Assembly (NCBI GenBank): GCA_023622765.1
Contig: JAMNYO010000064.1
Location: 62,001-126,000 of the forward strand
Direction: 5' to 3'
DNA: 64,000 bases
DNA from: Bacteroidota bacterium
GTDB taxonomy: Bacteria > Bacteroidota > Bacteroidia > Bacteroidales > Dysgonomonadaceae
Made by a program: the position numbers and the translations under genes. The notes beneath the pieces were generated by a model. It ran no database searches. It was not told the origin of the DNA and saw only the letters and a program-made list of their open reading frames with translations. Shown here one piece after another: positions 26,118 to 34,930 of the stretch; position 1 is the first letter of the stretch; every line of letters begins with the position of its first letter.

Positions 26118-26226
26118 ATGAATGAACGAGTGAATGAGAGACAAACCGAGCGGCTGGGCAGCCAGGCGAGTAAGCCGCTAAATAGCTGAGTACCAGGTAT
26201 CCGATCAGCTAAAGCGTTTGTAAGCC

Positions 26227-27381
26227 TCAATTCTTGGGCAGCCGTATCCGGAACGTGGTTCCTTTGCCAGGTTCCGACCGCCTCACAAAGATCTTGCCGG
26301 CATGGTTCTCCTCCACGATCCGCTTCACCAGAGAGAGCCCCAGTCCCCACCCTCTCTCCTTGGTAGTGTAGCCAGGCAAGAAAATCGCTTTGAAGTGCGA
26401 TTTCAATAGCCCTTTCCCGGTATCAGCCACATCTAAAAAAACAAACCGTCCCTTTTCTGAGATCGTGTAGGTGATAACTCCCTGTCCCTGCATGGCGTCC
26501 ACCCCATTTTTGGTAAGGTTTTCGATGACCCAGTCAAAAAGCGGTCCGTTTAGGTTAACCATCACCGGGCCCGAGGGTAACTCCAAGTCAAAGGTCACCT
26601 CTTTGGTAACCCGTTGCTCCATGTAGCTTATCGCGTTTCGAAGTGCTTCCCGCAGGTCAGTTCTGCCCAATCCCGAAACAGAACCAATTTTCGAGAAACG
26701 CTCTGCGATCATCTGCAGCCGATCCACATCCTTATCGATCTCTGACAGCAATACCGGGTCCACCTCCTTAAGTTTCAGGTACTCCAGCCACGCCATCAGC
26801 GATGAAATAGGCGTTCCCAACTGATGGGCCGTCTCTTTCGATAGTCCCACCCAGACCCGGTTCTGCTCCGCACGACGAGAACGGTTGAGCGCAAGGAACG
26901 CAAGGGCAACGAACAGGGTAATGACCAGCAACTGAAGGTAAGGAAATCGTTGTAACTTCTTGAGCAGAAGAGAGTCATCGTAGTAGAGCAGTTGGTTCAT
27001 CCCCTGCAACTCGATGGGTTGGTGCTTCCGCTCGAACCGTGTCATCTCCCGTATCAAGAAGGCTTCCGCATCCCCTTCAGGAACTTTCAGGTTGCGCGAT
27101 GATACCACCTCCCCGCTCGTTTTATCGTACAGGATCAAGGGGATGGTCCTATTCCCCTCCAGCACGCGGAGCACCAACGACATATCCATATCACCATCAT
27201 CCGCCATCGATTCTGACACCAAGGTTTCCGTAGCCAGCGCCCACACCTCCATCTTCTCCCGCTCCTCTATCGCCAAATTGCTCACCAAGCGATTCGACAA
27301 AAGCAACGATAATAGCGCTACCAGCAGCGCCAGGCTGACGAACAGGCAGGTGAGCGATTGTCGGGATTGAATGTGAAACAT
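26227..27381 (-). CDS. Orphan membrane sensor histidine kinase
   Basis: About 384 residues from the ATG ending at 27381. There are two membrane helices (about residues 8-30 and 140-160) with a ~110-residue periplasmic sensor between them. A dimerisation/phospho-acceptor helix follows, with the H-box GLSKETAHQLGTPISSL (phosphorylated His), then an ATPase domain with N-box NLTKNGVDAM, G1 DTGKGL and G2 GWGLGLSLVKRI. No HAMP domain and no response regulator are nearby, so its partner is encoded elsewhere. The signal is unknown. A fragment of a family-A-type repeat sits just upstream of the start. Confidence 0.9.
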   Translation of the reverse strand: MFHIQSRQSLTCLFVSLALLVALLSLLLSNRLVSNLAIEEREKMEVWALATETLVSESMADDGDMDMSLVLRVLEGNRTIPLILYDKTSGEVVSSRNLKVPEGDAEAFLIREMTRFERKHQPIELQGMNQLLYYDDSLLLKKLQRFPYLQLLVITLFVALAFLALNRSRRAEQNRVWVGLSKETAHQLGTPISSLMAWLEYLKLKEVDPVLLSEIDKDVDRLQMIAERFSKIGSVSGLGRTDLREALRNAISYMEQRVTKEVTFDLELPSGPVMVNLNGPLFDWVIENLTKNGVDAMQGQGVITYTISEKGRFVFLDVADTGKGLLKSHFKAIFLPGYTTKERGWGLGLSLVKRIVEENHAGKIFVRRSEPGKGTTFRIRLPKN

Positions 27382-27409
27382 AAGGATCAAAAGTGTTGCA
27401 TAGTAAAAC

Positions 27410-27431
27410 TTTGCCGAGCGACGACAGAAAA
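27410..27431. repeat. Truncated copy of the 74-bp repeat
   Basis: A 22-bp stretch beginning TTTGCCGAGCGACGAC is identical to the right half of the tandem unit at 53.5 kb. The left half is missing. It lies between the histidine-kinase start and the methyltransferase stop. Confidence 0.65.
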
Positions 27432-27519
27432 AGCGGCGAAGCCGAAAATCGAAAATTCAAGAAACCTTTTTAAACGAACAACTAGGAGAACCGTGAAATG
27501 GGAAAAAGTACACAGGACT

Positions 27520-28959
27520 TTAGGTACGAATATCAATCACCCGCGGGACATCTTCCGGGGGGTAGCCACTTCGGATACGCCATGCAGCGGGATACAGGTT
27601 GTTCGCCCGATTGCCCACGTTCTTCGCGAAGCCAATCGGCTCTCCCTCATACTTAAGCAGCAGGATGCCCCTGGGCGCGCTGGAAAGCACAATCGCCTCC
27701 TTTCGGAGATAGGCAATCGCTTGGAGGTAGGTCACCGAAAACCGGGGAAAGACCCCGGGGTTCAACTCCCTACTCAATGCCAAGGCGTGCGAGGGAACAA
27801 CGTCCCCTCTTTTCTCTTCTCCCACATCGAGACCCATGGTCACCACCTTCAACCTCTCTCCCAAATCGGCCATCGTTTCAGCATGCTCAATGGGCAGCGC
27901 GAACACCCGACCTCCCCATTGCAAAAAACGAAACGCATCGGGATCTCGAAGGAATGGGCTTAAAGCCGACTGTTCTTTCAAAAAACAAGATTGCCTCTTG
28001 TTGTCTTTCTTTCTAGGGTTCCGTTCCAAGACTTCCCTACCAGGTTGTTGCTCTTTTGTAAACTGCTGTTCTCCCCCAGGCTTCTGCAAGATGAAAAGGG
28101 AGAATCCCTCCCCCCGGGCTCGATGGGGGAAAAAGCGGTACCCGGGTGTTCTCTCGTCAAACGACGGGGCGATGCCCCACTCCACCTCGGTTTCCACTTG
28201 CAAGAACCTGGCTCCGGTAGTGTGCGCCAGCTCCAGTACCACCCGTTCGTTTTCAATCACGTTAAAGGTGCAGGTGCTATACAAGAGGAAGCCCCCTGGC
28301 TTAAGCGCTGGCCATACGTCGTTCAAGATGTTTTTTTGCCGCTCAGCACACCGCCTCACGTTATCTTGCGACCACTCTGCCACGGCCACCTCATCTTTAC
28401 GGAACATCCCTTCACCCGAGCAGGGAGCATCCACCAGAACCAGGTCGAAAGTATGGGACAAGCGACCGAAGTCGGCAGTGCTGTTGTTGGTGACCATCAC
28501 GTAGGGGTGACCCTGTTTGGTTATCGTTTCTGCCAGCACGTTCGCCCGCTGCCGTACCACCTCATTGGCTACCAGTAGGCTGCCACTCGGCAGGGCCGAG
28601 AGCAGGGCGAGGGACTTCCCTCCCGGGGCGGCACACAAGTCGAGACACACCACAGGCTCAGTGAGCAATTCCCTGACCACGTGCTCCACGAACATGGAGG
28701 AGGCCTCCTGCACGTAGTACATTCCCGCGTGCAGCAGGGGGTCAAACGTGAAGGGGATTCGCTCTCCCAGGTAATACCCCCATCGCGACCAAGGCACTGG
28801 CTCAGTCGGGACAAGGAGCTTGGTATCTGGGTTTGTCTTAACCGGGTTCAAGCGGATGCTCACCACCGGTTCGCTATCCAGAGCAGCCAAGAAGGATCCC
28901 ATCTCATCACCCAAATAGGTCTCCATTGAACCGATAAATTCAAGGGGCAGTCTCATCAT
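27520..28959 (-). CDS. rRNA (cytosine-C5) methyltransferase, RsmF/NOL1-NOP2-Sun family
   Basis: A 479-residue SAM-dependent methyltransferase. SAM motif I is LDLCAAPGGKSLALL. The two catalytic-site cysteines are in VDAPCSGEGMFRKDE and YSTCTFNVIENE, and the N-terminal IRLNPVKTN block is typical. The C-terminal ~150 residues match the RsmF-type extension (WGGRVFALP, LNPGVFPRFSVTYLQAIAYL, GEPIGFAKNVGNRANNLYP). It modifies a cytosine in rRNA; 16S C1407 is the E. coli RsmF site and is only a guess here. A basic, Gln-rich linker of ~40 residues joins the halves. The promoter may be TACCTTTG at 28994-29001. Confidence 0.9.
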   Translation of the reverse strand: MMRLPLEFIGSMETYLGDEMGSFLAALDSEPVVSIRLNPVKTNPDTKLLVPTEPVPWSRWGYYLGERIPFTFDPLLHAGMYYVQEASSMFVEHVVRELLTEPVVCLDLCAAPGGKSLALLSALPSGSLLVANEVVRQRANVLAETITKQGHPYVMVTNNSTADFGRLSHTFDLVLVDAPCSGEGMFRKDEVAVAEWSQDNVRRCAERQKNILNDVWPALKPGGFLLYSTCTFNVIENERVVLELAHTTGARFLQVETEVEWGIAPSFDERTPGYRFFPHRARGEGFSLFILQKPGGEQQFTKEQQPGREVLERNPRKKDNKRQSCFLKEQSALSPFLRDPDAFRFLQWGGRVFALPIEHAETMADLGERLKVVTMGLDVGEEKRGDVVPSHALALSRELNPGVFPRFSVTYLQAIAYLRKEAIVLSSAPRGILLLKYEGEPIGFAKNVGNRANNLYPAAWRIRSGYPPEDVPRVIDIRT

Positions 28960-28993
28960 CTACACGTTTAAACCGATAAGCATGTTGTATCTA

Positions 28994-29001
28994 CAAAGGT
29001 A
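28994..29001 (-). promoter_or_regulatory. Candidate -7 element for the rRNA methyltransferase gene
   Basis: On the minus strand this reads TACCTTTG, a full match to TAnnTTTG, 34 nt upstream of the ATG ending at 28959. No clear -33 TTTG was found at 20 bp. Confidence 0.4.
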
Positions 29002-29031
29002 CAAGGATTTTCCCGATTTTGATCATACACG

Positions 29032-29063
29032 TTTGTGGAAAGCAGTTTTTTCATGTACTTTTG
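29032..29063 (+). promoter_or_regulatory. Complete Bacteroidetes-type promoter for the second rhomboid gene
   Basis: TTTG (29032-29035), a 20-bp spacer and TACTTTTG (29056-29063) match both consensus boxes perfectly. The predicted start is near 29068, giving a leader of about 55 nt. Confidence 0.65.
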
Positions 29064-29122
29064 TCCTTGCTTTAAGAAAATGACTTCTGGGAAACAGGTT
29101 CCCCTTATGAAGAGAAATTGAT

Positions 29123-29779
29123 ATGATTACCGCGATCATCATTGTCATAACGGTGCTCGTCTCCATTCGGGCGTTCAAAGATCATGCGCTGACGGAGAAA
29201 CTCATCTTCCACCCCCCGTCGGTAAAGCAAGGCGAGTGGCACCGGTTGTTCAGCTACGGGGTATTGCATGCCGATTACGCCCATCTCATCTTCAACATGT
29301 TCACGCTATACTTCTTCGGTATGGATATCGAGCGAGTATGCAGGACGACCCTCGGCGAAACCCTGGGTTCCCTCTGCTTTATCCTGCTCTACCTCTCCTC
29401 CCTTTTGGTCTCCATTCTCCCCACCTACGTCAAGCATCGGGAGAACGCGTTGTACTTCGGGCTAGGTGCCTCCGGAGCTGTCTCGGCGATTATCTTCGCG
29501 TACATGCTGATCAACCCGATGAACTTCATGGGCATCCTCTTTATCCCGATCTACCTTCCGGCGTTCCTTTTCGGTATCATTTTCCTGCTGATATCGCTCG
29601 CGTTGGATCGCAAGCAGACGGGAGGGATCAACCACTCGGCACACATCACCGGGGGGATATACGGCCTAGTTTACATCGCCGTGACCTTCTTCGTGTTGGC
29701 CGATGTGAACCTCGTGCGGTCGTTCATTGGAAAAATTAGGATCGACTCGCTGTCCGACTTGATTCATTTCGGTCTTTAA
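29123..29779 (+). CDS. Rhomboid-family intramembrane serine protease
   Basis: A 218-residue integral membrane protein with about six helices. HADYAHLIFNMFTLYFFG supplies the oxyanion Asn/His block, GLGASGAVSAIIFAYML the catalytic Ser and HSAHITGGIYGLVYI the catalytic His. It cleaves membrane proteins within the bilayer; substrate unknown. It is a distant paralogue of the rhomboid at 17.1 kb and lacks the acidic tail seen there. The RsmI-like methyltransferase begins 10 bp downstream, so the two are co-transcribed from the promoter at 29032-29063. Confidence 0.9.
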   Translation: MITAIIIVITVLVSIRAFKDHALTEKLIFHPPSVKQGEWHRLFSYGVLHADYAHLIFNMFTLYFFGMDIERVCRTTLGETLGSLCFILLYLSSLLVSILPTYVKHRENALYFGLGASGAVSAIIFAYMLINPMNFMGILFIPIYLPAFLFGIIFLLISLALDRKQTGGINHSAHITGGIYGLVYIAVTFFVLADVNLVRSFIGKIRIDSLSDLIHFGL

Positions 29780-29789
29780 CAGATTTAGT

Positions 29790-30500
29790 ATGGATAAACC
29801 CGCGTTATACTTGATTCCAACTTTGCTGGGCGATACCCCGGTGAGCGAAGTGATTCCACCCTACAATATCGAGGTGGCGTCACGACTGAAGTACTTTATC
29901 GTGGAGAACACGCGGTCGGCCCGCCGCTTTTTGAAGCGATGTAACCCGGGTATTGATATCGACGGGCTCACCTTCTTCGAGTTGAACAAGCATACCAACC
30001 CCAGTCAAATCGCGAGTTTTCTAAAACCCTTGGTAGCAGGTGAAAACATGGGGGTGCTCTCCGAGGCGGGCTGTCCCGCCGTGGCCGATCCCGGTGCCGA
30101 CGTGGTGGCCATCGCGCAACTGGAGGGATACCCAGTGGTCCCGCTGGTCGGCCCCTCTTCCCTCCTGATGGCCCTGATGGGTTCCGGCTTCAACGGTCAA
30201 AGCTTCGCCTTTCACGGCTACCTGCCCATCAATCCGGGTGAGCGAGCAAAACAGCTGAAACGGCTCGAAGCACTTGCCTACAGTGATGATCAGACACAGC
30301 TCTTTATCGAAACACCCTACCGCAACCAAAAGCTGGCGGAAGAGATCCTGCGGCAGTGCAAGCCAAAAACGCGCCTATGCATCGCGATGAACCTGTCGCT
30401 TCCCGACGCGTACCTTGTCACCCGAACCGTTCAAGCGTGGAAAGGGAAGCTACCCGATATGCACAAAAAACCGGCCGTCTTCCTAATTTACAAAGAATAA
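29790..30500 (+). CDS. RsmI-like SAM-dependent methyltransferase (tetrapyrrole-methylase fold), paralogue
   Basis: A 236-residue protein of the tetrapyrrole methylase superfamily: LYLIPTLLGD, FIVENTRSARRFL, MGVLSEAGCPAVADPGADVVA, PLVGPSSLLMALMGSGFNGQSFAFHGYLP and LFIETPYRNQKL. It parallels RsmI (16S rRNA C1402 2'-O-methyltransferase) but is diverged: the AEDTR block reads VENTR and the SDAGTPSISDPG loop reads SEAGCPAVADPG. The authentic rsmI lies at 63.4 kb, so this second copy may act on another target. It is co-transcribed with the rhomboid gene. Confidence 0.83.
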   Translation: MDKPALYLIPTLLGDTPVSEVIPPYNIEVASRLKYFIVENTRSARRFLKRCNPGIDIDGLTFFELNKHTNPSQIASFLKPLVAGENMGVLSEAGCPAVADPGADVVAIAQLEGYPVVPLVGPSSLLMALMGSGFNGQSFAFHGYLPINPGERAKQLKRLEALAYSDDQTQLFIETPYRNQKLAEEILRQCKPKTRLCIAMNLSLPDAYLVTRTVQAWKGKLPDMHKKPAVFLIYKE

Positions 30501-30510
30501 GGGCGAATTT

Positions 30511-30618
30511 ATTATAATCATATTTATATTATTCGTATATTTGCCGTATTATTATAATTATACTTATATTATTCTTGTATTTATCGTATCATTATAATTA
30601 TAATTTAATCAATATCGT
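30511..30618. repeat. 40-bp AT-rich tandem repeats upstream of the DUF4143 ATPase
   Basis: Units begin with ATTATAAT at 30511, 30551 and 30591, an exact 40-bp period, with two full copies and one partial copy that degenerate toward the ATG at 30620. They are almost pure A/T. TATATTTG at 30536-30543 inside the first unit matches the TAnnTTTG -7 box, so the array may carry the promoter. Unit number could vary between strains. Confidence 0.7.
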
Positions 30619-30619
30619 T

Positions 30620-31849
30620 ATGGCAAAATTACCCAACTTATTGTACCAGAGGCAGACGTACATCGATAAAATAGTCCCTTTCATGCGAACTCCTATCGTC
30701 AAGGTAATGGTAGGACATCGTCGCGTAGGCAAAAGCTACATCCTCTTTCAGTTAATTGATCGGATTAAAAGGGAAGAACAAAATGCAAACGTGATCTACA
30801 TCAACAAAGAGGATATCGAGTTTATTGATATATCCTCGTACAAAGAGCTACACGGCTACATCTCGGCAAGATTAGTTAACGAGAGACGAAATTACATATT
30901 TGTAGACGAGATACAGGAAATCGATGATTTTAGAATTGCCATCCGTTCGCTTGCCTTGAACGACAACAACGATATTTACATCACGGGCAGCAACTCCGAA
31001 ATGTTTTCAAGCGATTTGGCCAACGAGTTGGGAGGTCGTTACGTGGAATTCCGGATATATAGCCTCTCGTACCTTGAATTCCTAAACTTCCACAACCTTC
31101 CCAATAATGATGAATCACTCGAAAAATACACACACTTTGGAGGTCTGCCCTATTTAATCCATCTCCCCATGGAGGAGCCGATCATCATGGAGTACATTCG
31201 CAGCGTTTACTCTACCATTGTCTTACGGGATGTTATCAAACGCAAGAGGATTCGCAACACTGCCTTTTTAGAGCAATTAATACGCTTTTTAGCCAACAAC
31301 GTGGGCAGCCTCTTCTCATCGAAAAGCATCAGCGATTTTTTAAAGAGCCAAAAGGTAAACATATCTCCCAATCAAGTATCGGAGTACGCCAATTCGTTAG
31401 CGGAAGCGTTTGTCGTTCACCAAATCGGACGATACGACATCGTGGGCAAACGGCTGTTTGAGCGAGGTGAAAAGTATTTTTTTGAAAACATGGGAATACG
31501 AAACGCGATCGCGGGATACAAGCCACAAGACCGCGGAAAACGATTGGAAAACCTGGTATGCAACCACCTCCTCTATTGCGGATACGATGTGAAGGTAGGC
31601 ACGTTGGCAACCGAAGAGATCGACTTTGTCTGCACTCGAGGAGGAGAAACACTTTACGTTCAAGTGGCGGTAGAACTTTCCAGGTCGGAAACAATGGCGC
31701 GTGAATTTGGCAACTTGCTAAAAATAAACGACAATTACACTAAATTAGTGGTATCAGGTGAGCGCTCGTTCGAGAACAGCTATGAAGGAATTGAGCATAT
31801 TCACATCCGAGATTTTCTCTCCTCCACCCTAACGCCGAAGATAATATAG
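30620..31849 (+). CDS. AAA-family ATPase with DUF4143-type C-terminal domain
   Basis: A 409-residue protein from the ATG at 30620. Walker A is GHRRVGKSYIL and Walker B YIFVDEIQE. TGSNSEMFSSDLANELGGR is the sensor region, and the C-terminal DUF4143-like part includes ATEEIDFVCTRGGETLYVQVAV, reminiscent of a nuclease fold. This widespread, often mobile prokaryotic family has no settled function. Composition is clearly AT-richer than the dcw genes next to it, and 40-bp tandem repeats precede it. It ends 22 bp from the convergent ftsW stop, in the place where murG usually continues the dcw cluster, suggesting acquisition at that point. Confidence 0.88.
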   Translation: MAKLPNLLYQRQTYIDKIVPFMRTPIVKVMVGHRRVGKSYILFQLIDRIKREEQNANVIYINKEDIEFIDISSYKELHGYISARLVNERRNYIFVDEIQEIDDFRIAIRSLALNDNNDIYITGSNSEMFSSDLANELGGRYVEFRIYSLSYLEFLNFHNLPNNDESLEKYTHFGGLPYLIHLPMEEPIIMEYIRSVYSTIVLRDVIKRKRIRNTAFLEQLIRFLANNVGSLFSSKSISDFLKSQKVNISPNQVSEYANSLAEAFVVHQIGRYDIVGKRLFERGEKYFFENMGIRNAIAGYKPQDRGKRLENLVCNHLLYCGYDVKVGTLATEEIDFVCTRGGETLYVQVAVELSRSETMAREFGNLLKINDNYTKLVVSGERSFENSYEGIEHIHIRDFLSSTLTPKII

Positions 31850-31871
31850 ACGATAACGGGGTTAACCAAAG

Positions 31872-33380
31872 CTATAGGTTCACGATTTCAAACCTCACCT
31901 TTTCCTCGTGATCATCATCCTGGTACTCCTCGTGAGCCAAATCCCAACGTTCCTCTTGGTCTTCGTCCCAATACGGCTCATCGCAATGCTCCTCGTCTCC
32001 TACCTCACGATGTGCCTCGTAATCCTCCTCATACTGTGTTTCGTGTTCCTCATCACTGAGCATCGCATCACCCTCCTCCTCGCTCTTTTTCCCGATACCG
32101 AACCGATCGGCGCTTAAGATTAGACCAAAATAGGCGCAGGTGATTAGGGTAGAGGTGCCACCCCGGCTCACCAACGGTAATGGCTGGCCCGTCACCGGGA
32201 TCAGGTTAACCGCGACCGCCATATTGATAAACGCCTGTATAGAGAGCATCAGTGCCGATCCCAGCACCAGGTACTTGGGGAAGAGCTTTTCGGTCTTTCG
32301 GGCAATCATCCCCGATCGAATAAGGATGATCACGTATAGCAGCAGCACGAAAACACCCCCGATAAGTCCCATCTCCTCGATAATGATCGCGTAGATAAAG
32401 TCGGAATAGGCCTGCGGGAGGAAGTCCCGCTCGGTGCTGTTCCCCGGGAAGACCCCGAACACACCCCCGTTGGCGATGGCAATCTTGGCATGCGCCACCT
32501 GGTAGTTATCATCGGTAATGGTATAGTACTCCTCTTCCGACATCTCCCTTGCCTCCCCGAAGTGGCTGATGCGGCTTTGCCACGTACCTAACCTTAACCT
32601 GTCCAGCGGGCCTGAGTCGACCCACTTCTCGGGAATCACGAACAACAGCAACAGGAGAGCAACTCCCACCCCCGCCACCTTGAGCAGCCGTACTATCTTC
32701 ACGTTCCCGATAAACATCAGCAGGTAGCATACCCCGAACAACAACAAGCCTGTCGACAGGTTATCTATAGCGATGATGCCGCACACCAGGGCCATCAACC
32801 CGATCATCCATTTAAACAGCAGCCCGTCGTTCTCGCCGTTCTGCTTGCTTAGCAAAAACGCAACGGTTCCCATCAACGAGATCTTGGCTAACTCGGAGGG
32901 CTGAAAGGTAATACCCATGAACGAAAGCCACCGGTCGGCCTCGTTCACGCTTTTCCCGACGAAAAACGTCATGATCAGCAACACGATGGAAGCCAAGAGC
33001 AAGAAAATAAGTGAAGAAAAATAGCGGTAAGGAATATTGTGGATGAGCAGGATTAGCCCCACCCCGGCGATCAAGAACATGGTGTGGCGAAGGATAGGCC
33101 CCCATTGGTTCTGTTGACGGTAGACGATGGTACTGGTCGCGCTGAATATCTCCACGAGCGAGATAACGCACAGGATGATGAATATGGTCCAGATGACCTT
33201 ATCGCCCTTGAATACCTTGCGCCCGTAATCAGCCAGTGAGGAGCCCACCTTGGAAACCTCTTCACGAATTTCGCTCACCCTTTCATACGGATCAAAAGGC
33301 GATTGCCCTAGTCCACCCTGAGACGGGTAGCCATCGTTAGGTTGATATGAACCGTTCTGTTTATCGTTATCTTGCAACAT
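31872..33380 (-). CDS. ftsW: FtsW lipid-II polymerase with acidic C-terminal tail
   Basis: About 502 residues from the ATG ending at 33380. A GTG at 33458 would add 26 residues reading through a duplicated segment and is less likely. Ten SEDS-family membrane helices are visible with the motifs RWLSFMGITFQPSELAKISLM and VTGQPLPLVSRGGTSTLITC. FtsW polymerises septal peptidoglycan together with FtsI, whose gene lies upstream in the same cluster. There is a Pro/Gly/Gln-rich N-terminal segment of ~50 residues. The C-terminal ~70 residues are dominated by Glu, Asp, His and Tyr (EEHETQYEEDYEAHREVG...), an extension not usual for FtsW. Confidence 0.93.
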   Translation of the reverse strand: MLQDNDKQNGSYQPNDGYPSQGGLGQSPFDPYERVSEIREEVSKVGSSLADYGRKVFKGDKVIWTIFIILCVISLVEIFSATSTIVYRQQNQWGPILRHTMFLIAGVGLILLIHNIPYRYFSSLIFLLLASIVLLIMTFFVGKSVNEADRWLSFMGITFQPSELAKISLMGTVAFLLSKQNGENDGLLFKWMIGLMALVCGIIAIDNLSTGLLLFGVCYLLMFIGNVKIVRLLKVAGVGVALLLLLFVIPEKWVDSGPLDRLRLGTWQSRISHFGEAREMSEEEYYTITDDNYQVAHAKIAIANGGVFGVFPGNSTERDFLPQAYSDFIYAIIIEEMGLIGGVFVLLLYVIILIRSGMIARKTEKLFPKYLVLGSALMLSIQAFINMAVAVNLIPVTGQPLPLVSRGGTSTLITCAYFGLILSADRFGIGKKSEEEGDAMLSDEEHETQYEEDYEAHREVGDEEHCDEPYWDEDQEERWDLAHEEYQDDDHEEKVRFEIVNL

Positions 33381-33422
33381 CTCCTTTTTCGTTTTCACCG
33401 TTTTCAGCTTGGTCCCACCATG

Positions 33423-33503
33423 CAGGTTAGGGGTTACAACTGCCCGTTTATTCAGCACCTCTACCGCCCTAAAGCGTGATTCGCATACAGGTTAGGGGTT
33501 ACA
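33423..33503. repeat. 16-bp direct repeat copying the murD stop region
   Basis: CAGGTTAGGGGTTACA occurs near 33423-33438 and again near 33488-33503, where it overlaps the murD stop codon (minus strand), 65 bp apart. The ~50 bp between them have no obvious hairpin or coding function. Confidence 0.55.
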
Positions 33504-34905
33504 GTCGACGGACATACTCCTTGAACTGGTCTCCCCGATCCTCGTAATTTTTGAACAGGTCGAAGCTCGCGCAGCAGGGTGACAGCAGCACCGTATCCCC
33601 CTTTTGTGCCAGCTTGTACGCGGTGTCTACCGCCTCTTTCATCGAATCTGTATCGACGATCGTCTCTACTTTCCCATCGAAGAACGCGTGAAGCGGGCGG
33701 TTATCTTTCCCCAGGAAAATCAGCGCGCGTACCTTGGTGCGCACCAACTCCTCTATCTCCGTATAGTCGTTGCCCTTATCTTGCCCCCCGAGAATCAGTA
33801 CCGTCTTGGAGCGGGTACTCTGTAGCGCGTACCAGCAAGAGTTGACGTTGGTGGCCTTTGAATCGTTCACGTACAGCACGCCCCTAACAGTAGCCACATT
33901 CTCTAATCGGTGCGGTATTCCCTTGAAATCGGACAACGAGGCCCGTAGCTGCTCATCGGTGATATCCATAAGCTTTGCCACGATACCCGACGCCAACGAG
34001 TTGTACACATTATGCATGCCCTCTAGGGCCAGTAGTTCCAATTCCATATCAAACCTCTCCTCTTTTACATCTATCCATAGCTTCCCGCCATCAATGTACC
34101 CCGCGAGAGGTACGTTCAGATCGAGTGCTCTATTTGGCTCGTGTAGGTTATTTGCCCCGAGCAGGTTAGTCGTTCCAAACGGTTTCGTTGCCCCAAACGG
34201 GTAGCAGGTCGCCTTTGGTTTTAGCCGCTCGATCTCTCGATTTAAAATGGGGTCGTCTATCCAGTATATCAGCGCATCGCCTACCTCTTGATTACGGATG
34301 ATGCGCATCTTGGCGTCGATATAACGTTGCATATCGTTCCCGTACCGATCCAGGTGATCGGGCGTGATGTTGAGCAAAACCGCTATATCCGCCTTAAAGT
34401 CGTACACGCCCTCCAACTGAAAACTGCTCAACTCCAGGACGAAGTAGTCGAACTTATCCTCGGCAACCAAACGGGCGAAGCTCTTGCCGATATTGCCTGC
34501 CAGGGCTACATTGAGGCCCGCCGACTTTAGGATATGGTGAATCAGGCTGGTGGTGGTGCTCTTCCCGTTGCTCCCGGTCACGCAGATGATCTTGGCATCG
34601 GTATAGCGGCTTGCGAACTCGATTTCTGAAATCACCGGTATGCCCCGCTCCCGAATGGCACGAACGATGGGTGCCGAATCGGGGATCCCGGGGCTCTTCA
34701 CCACTTCGTCGGCTTGAAGGATACGTGCCTCGGTATGCCTTCCCTCCTCGAAATCGATCCCGTGCAACTGCAATGTCTCCCGATGCGCATCATGCAGCGT
34801 GCCGAAATCCGACAGAAATACCTCGAATCCTTTCTTCTTCGCGAGGAGAGCCGCACCCACGCCGCTCTCGCCCCCACCCAGCACCACGAACCTCCTGTTA
34901 CTCAT
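33499..34905 (-). CDS. murD: UDP-N-acetylmuramoylalanine-D-glutamate ligase
   Basis: A 468-residue Mur ligase that adds D-Glu to UDP-MurNAc-L-Ala. It shows the N-terminal GGGESGVGAALLAKKKG, the ATP P-loop VTGSNGKSTTTSL, the central NITPDHLDRYG and the C-terminal NDSKATNVNSCWYALQ and LGGQDKGNDY. It is slightly longer than usual because of a low-complexity insert (FGATKPFGTTNLLGANNLHE), three tandem G-x-T/N-x-x-G-like units in the central region. It follows mraY, with a 137-bp gap holding degenerate repeats, and precedes ftsW. The active-site motifs are intact. Confidence 0.95.
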   Translation of the reverse strand: MSNRRFVVLGGGESGVGAALLAKKKGFEVFLSDFGTLHDAHRETLQLHGIDFEEGRHTEARILQADEVVKSPGIPDSAPIVRAIRERGIPVISEIEFASRYTDAKIICVTGSNGKSTTTSLIHHILKSAGLNVALAGNIGKSFARLVAEDKFDYFVLELSSFQLEGVYDFKADIAVLLNITPDHLDRYGNDMQRYIDAKMRIIRNQEVGDALIYWIDDPILNREIERLKPKATCYPFGATKPFGTTNLLGANNLHEPNRALDLNVPLAGYIDGGKLWIDVKEERFDMELELLALEGMHNVYNSLASGIVAKLMDITDEQLRASLSDFKGIPHRLENVATVRGVLYVNDSKATNVNSCWYALQSTRSKTVLILGGQDKGNDYTEIEELVRTKVRALIFLGKDNRPLHAFFDGKVETIVDTDSMKEAVDTAYKLAQKGDTVLLSPCCASFDLFKNYEDRGDQFKEYVRRL

Positions 34906-34930
34906 ATTATCTCCTCCTGCCTATCTCACT

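Noticed and set aside
30511..30618. CRISPR or iteron origin
   Set aside because: The 40-bp units are AT-rich and degenerate, without spacers, and no replication initiator gene is nearby; treated as simple tandem repeats.
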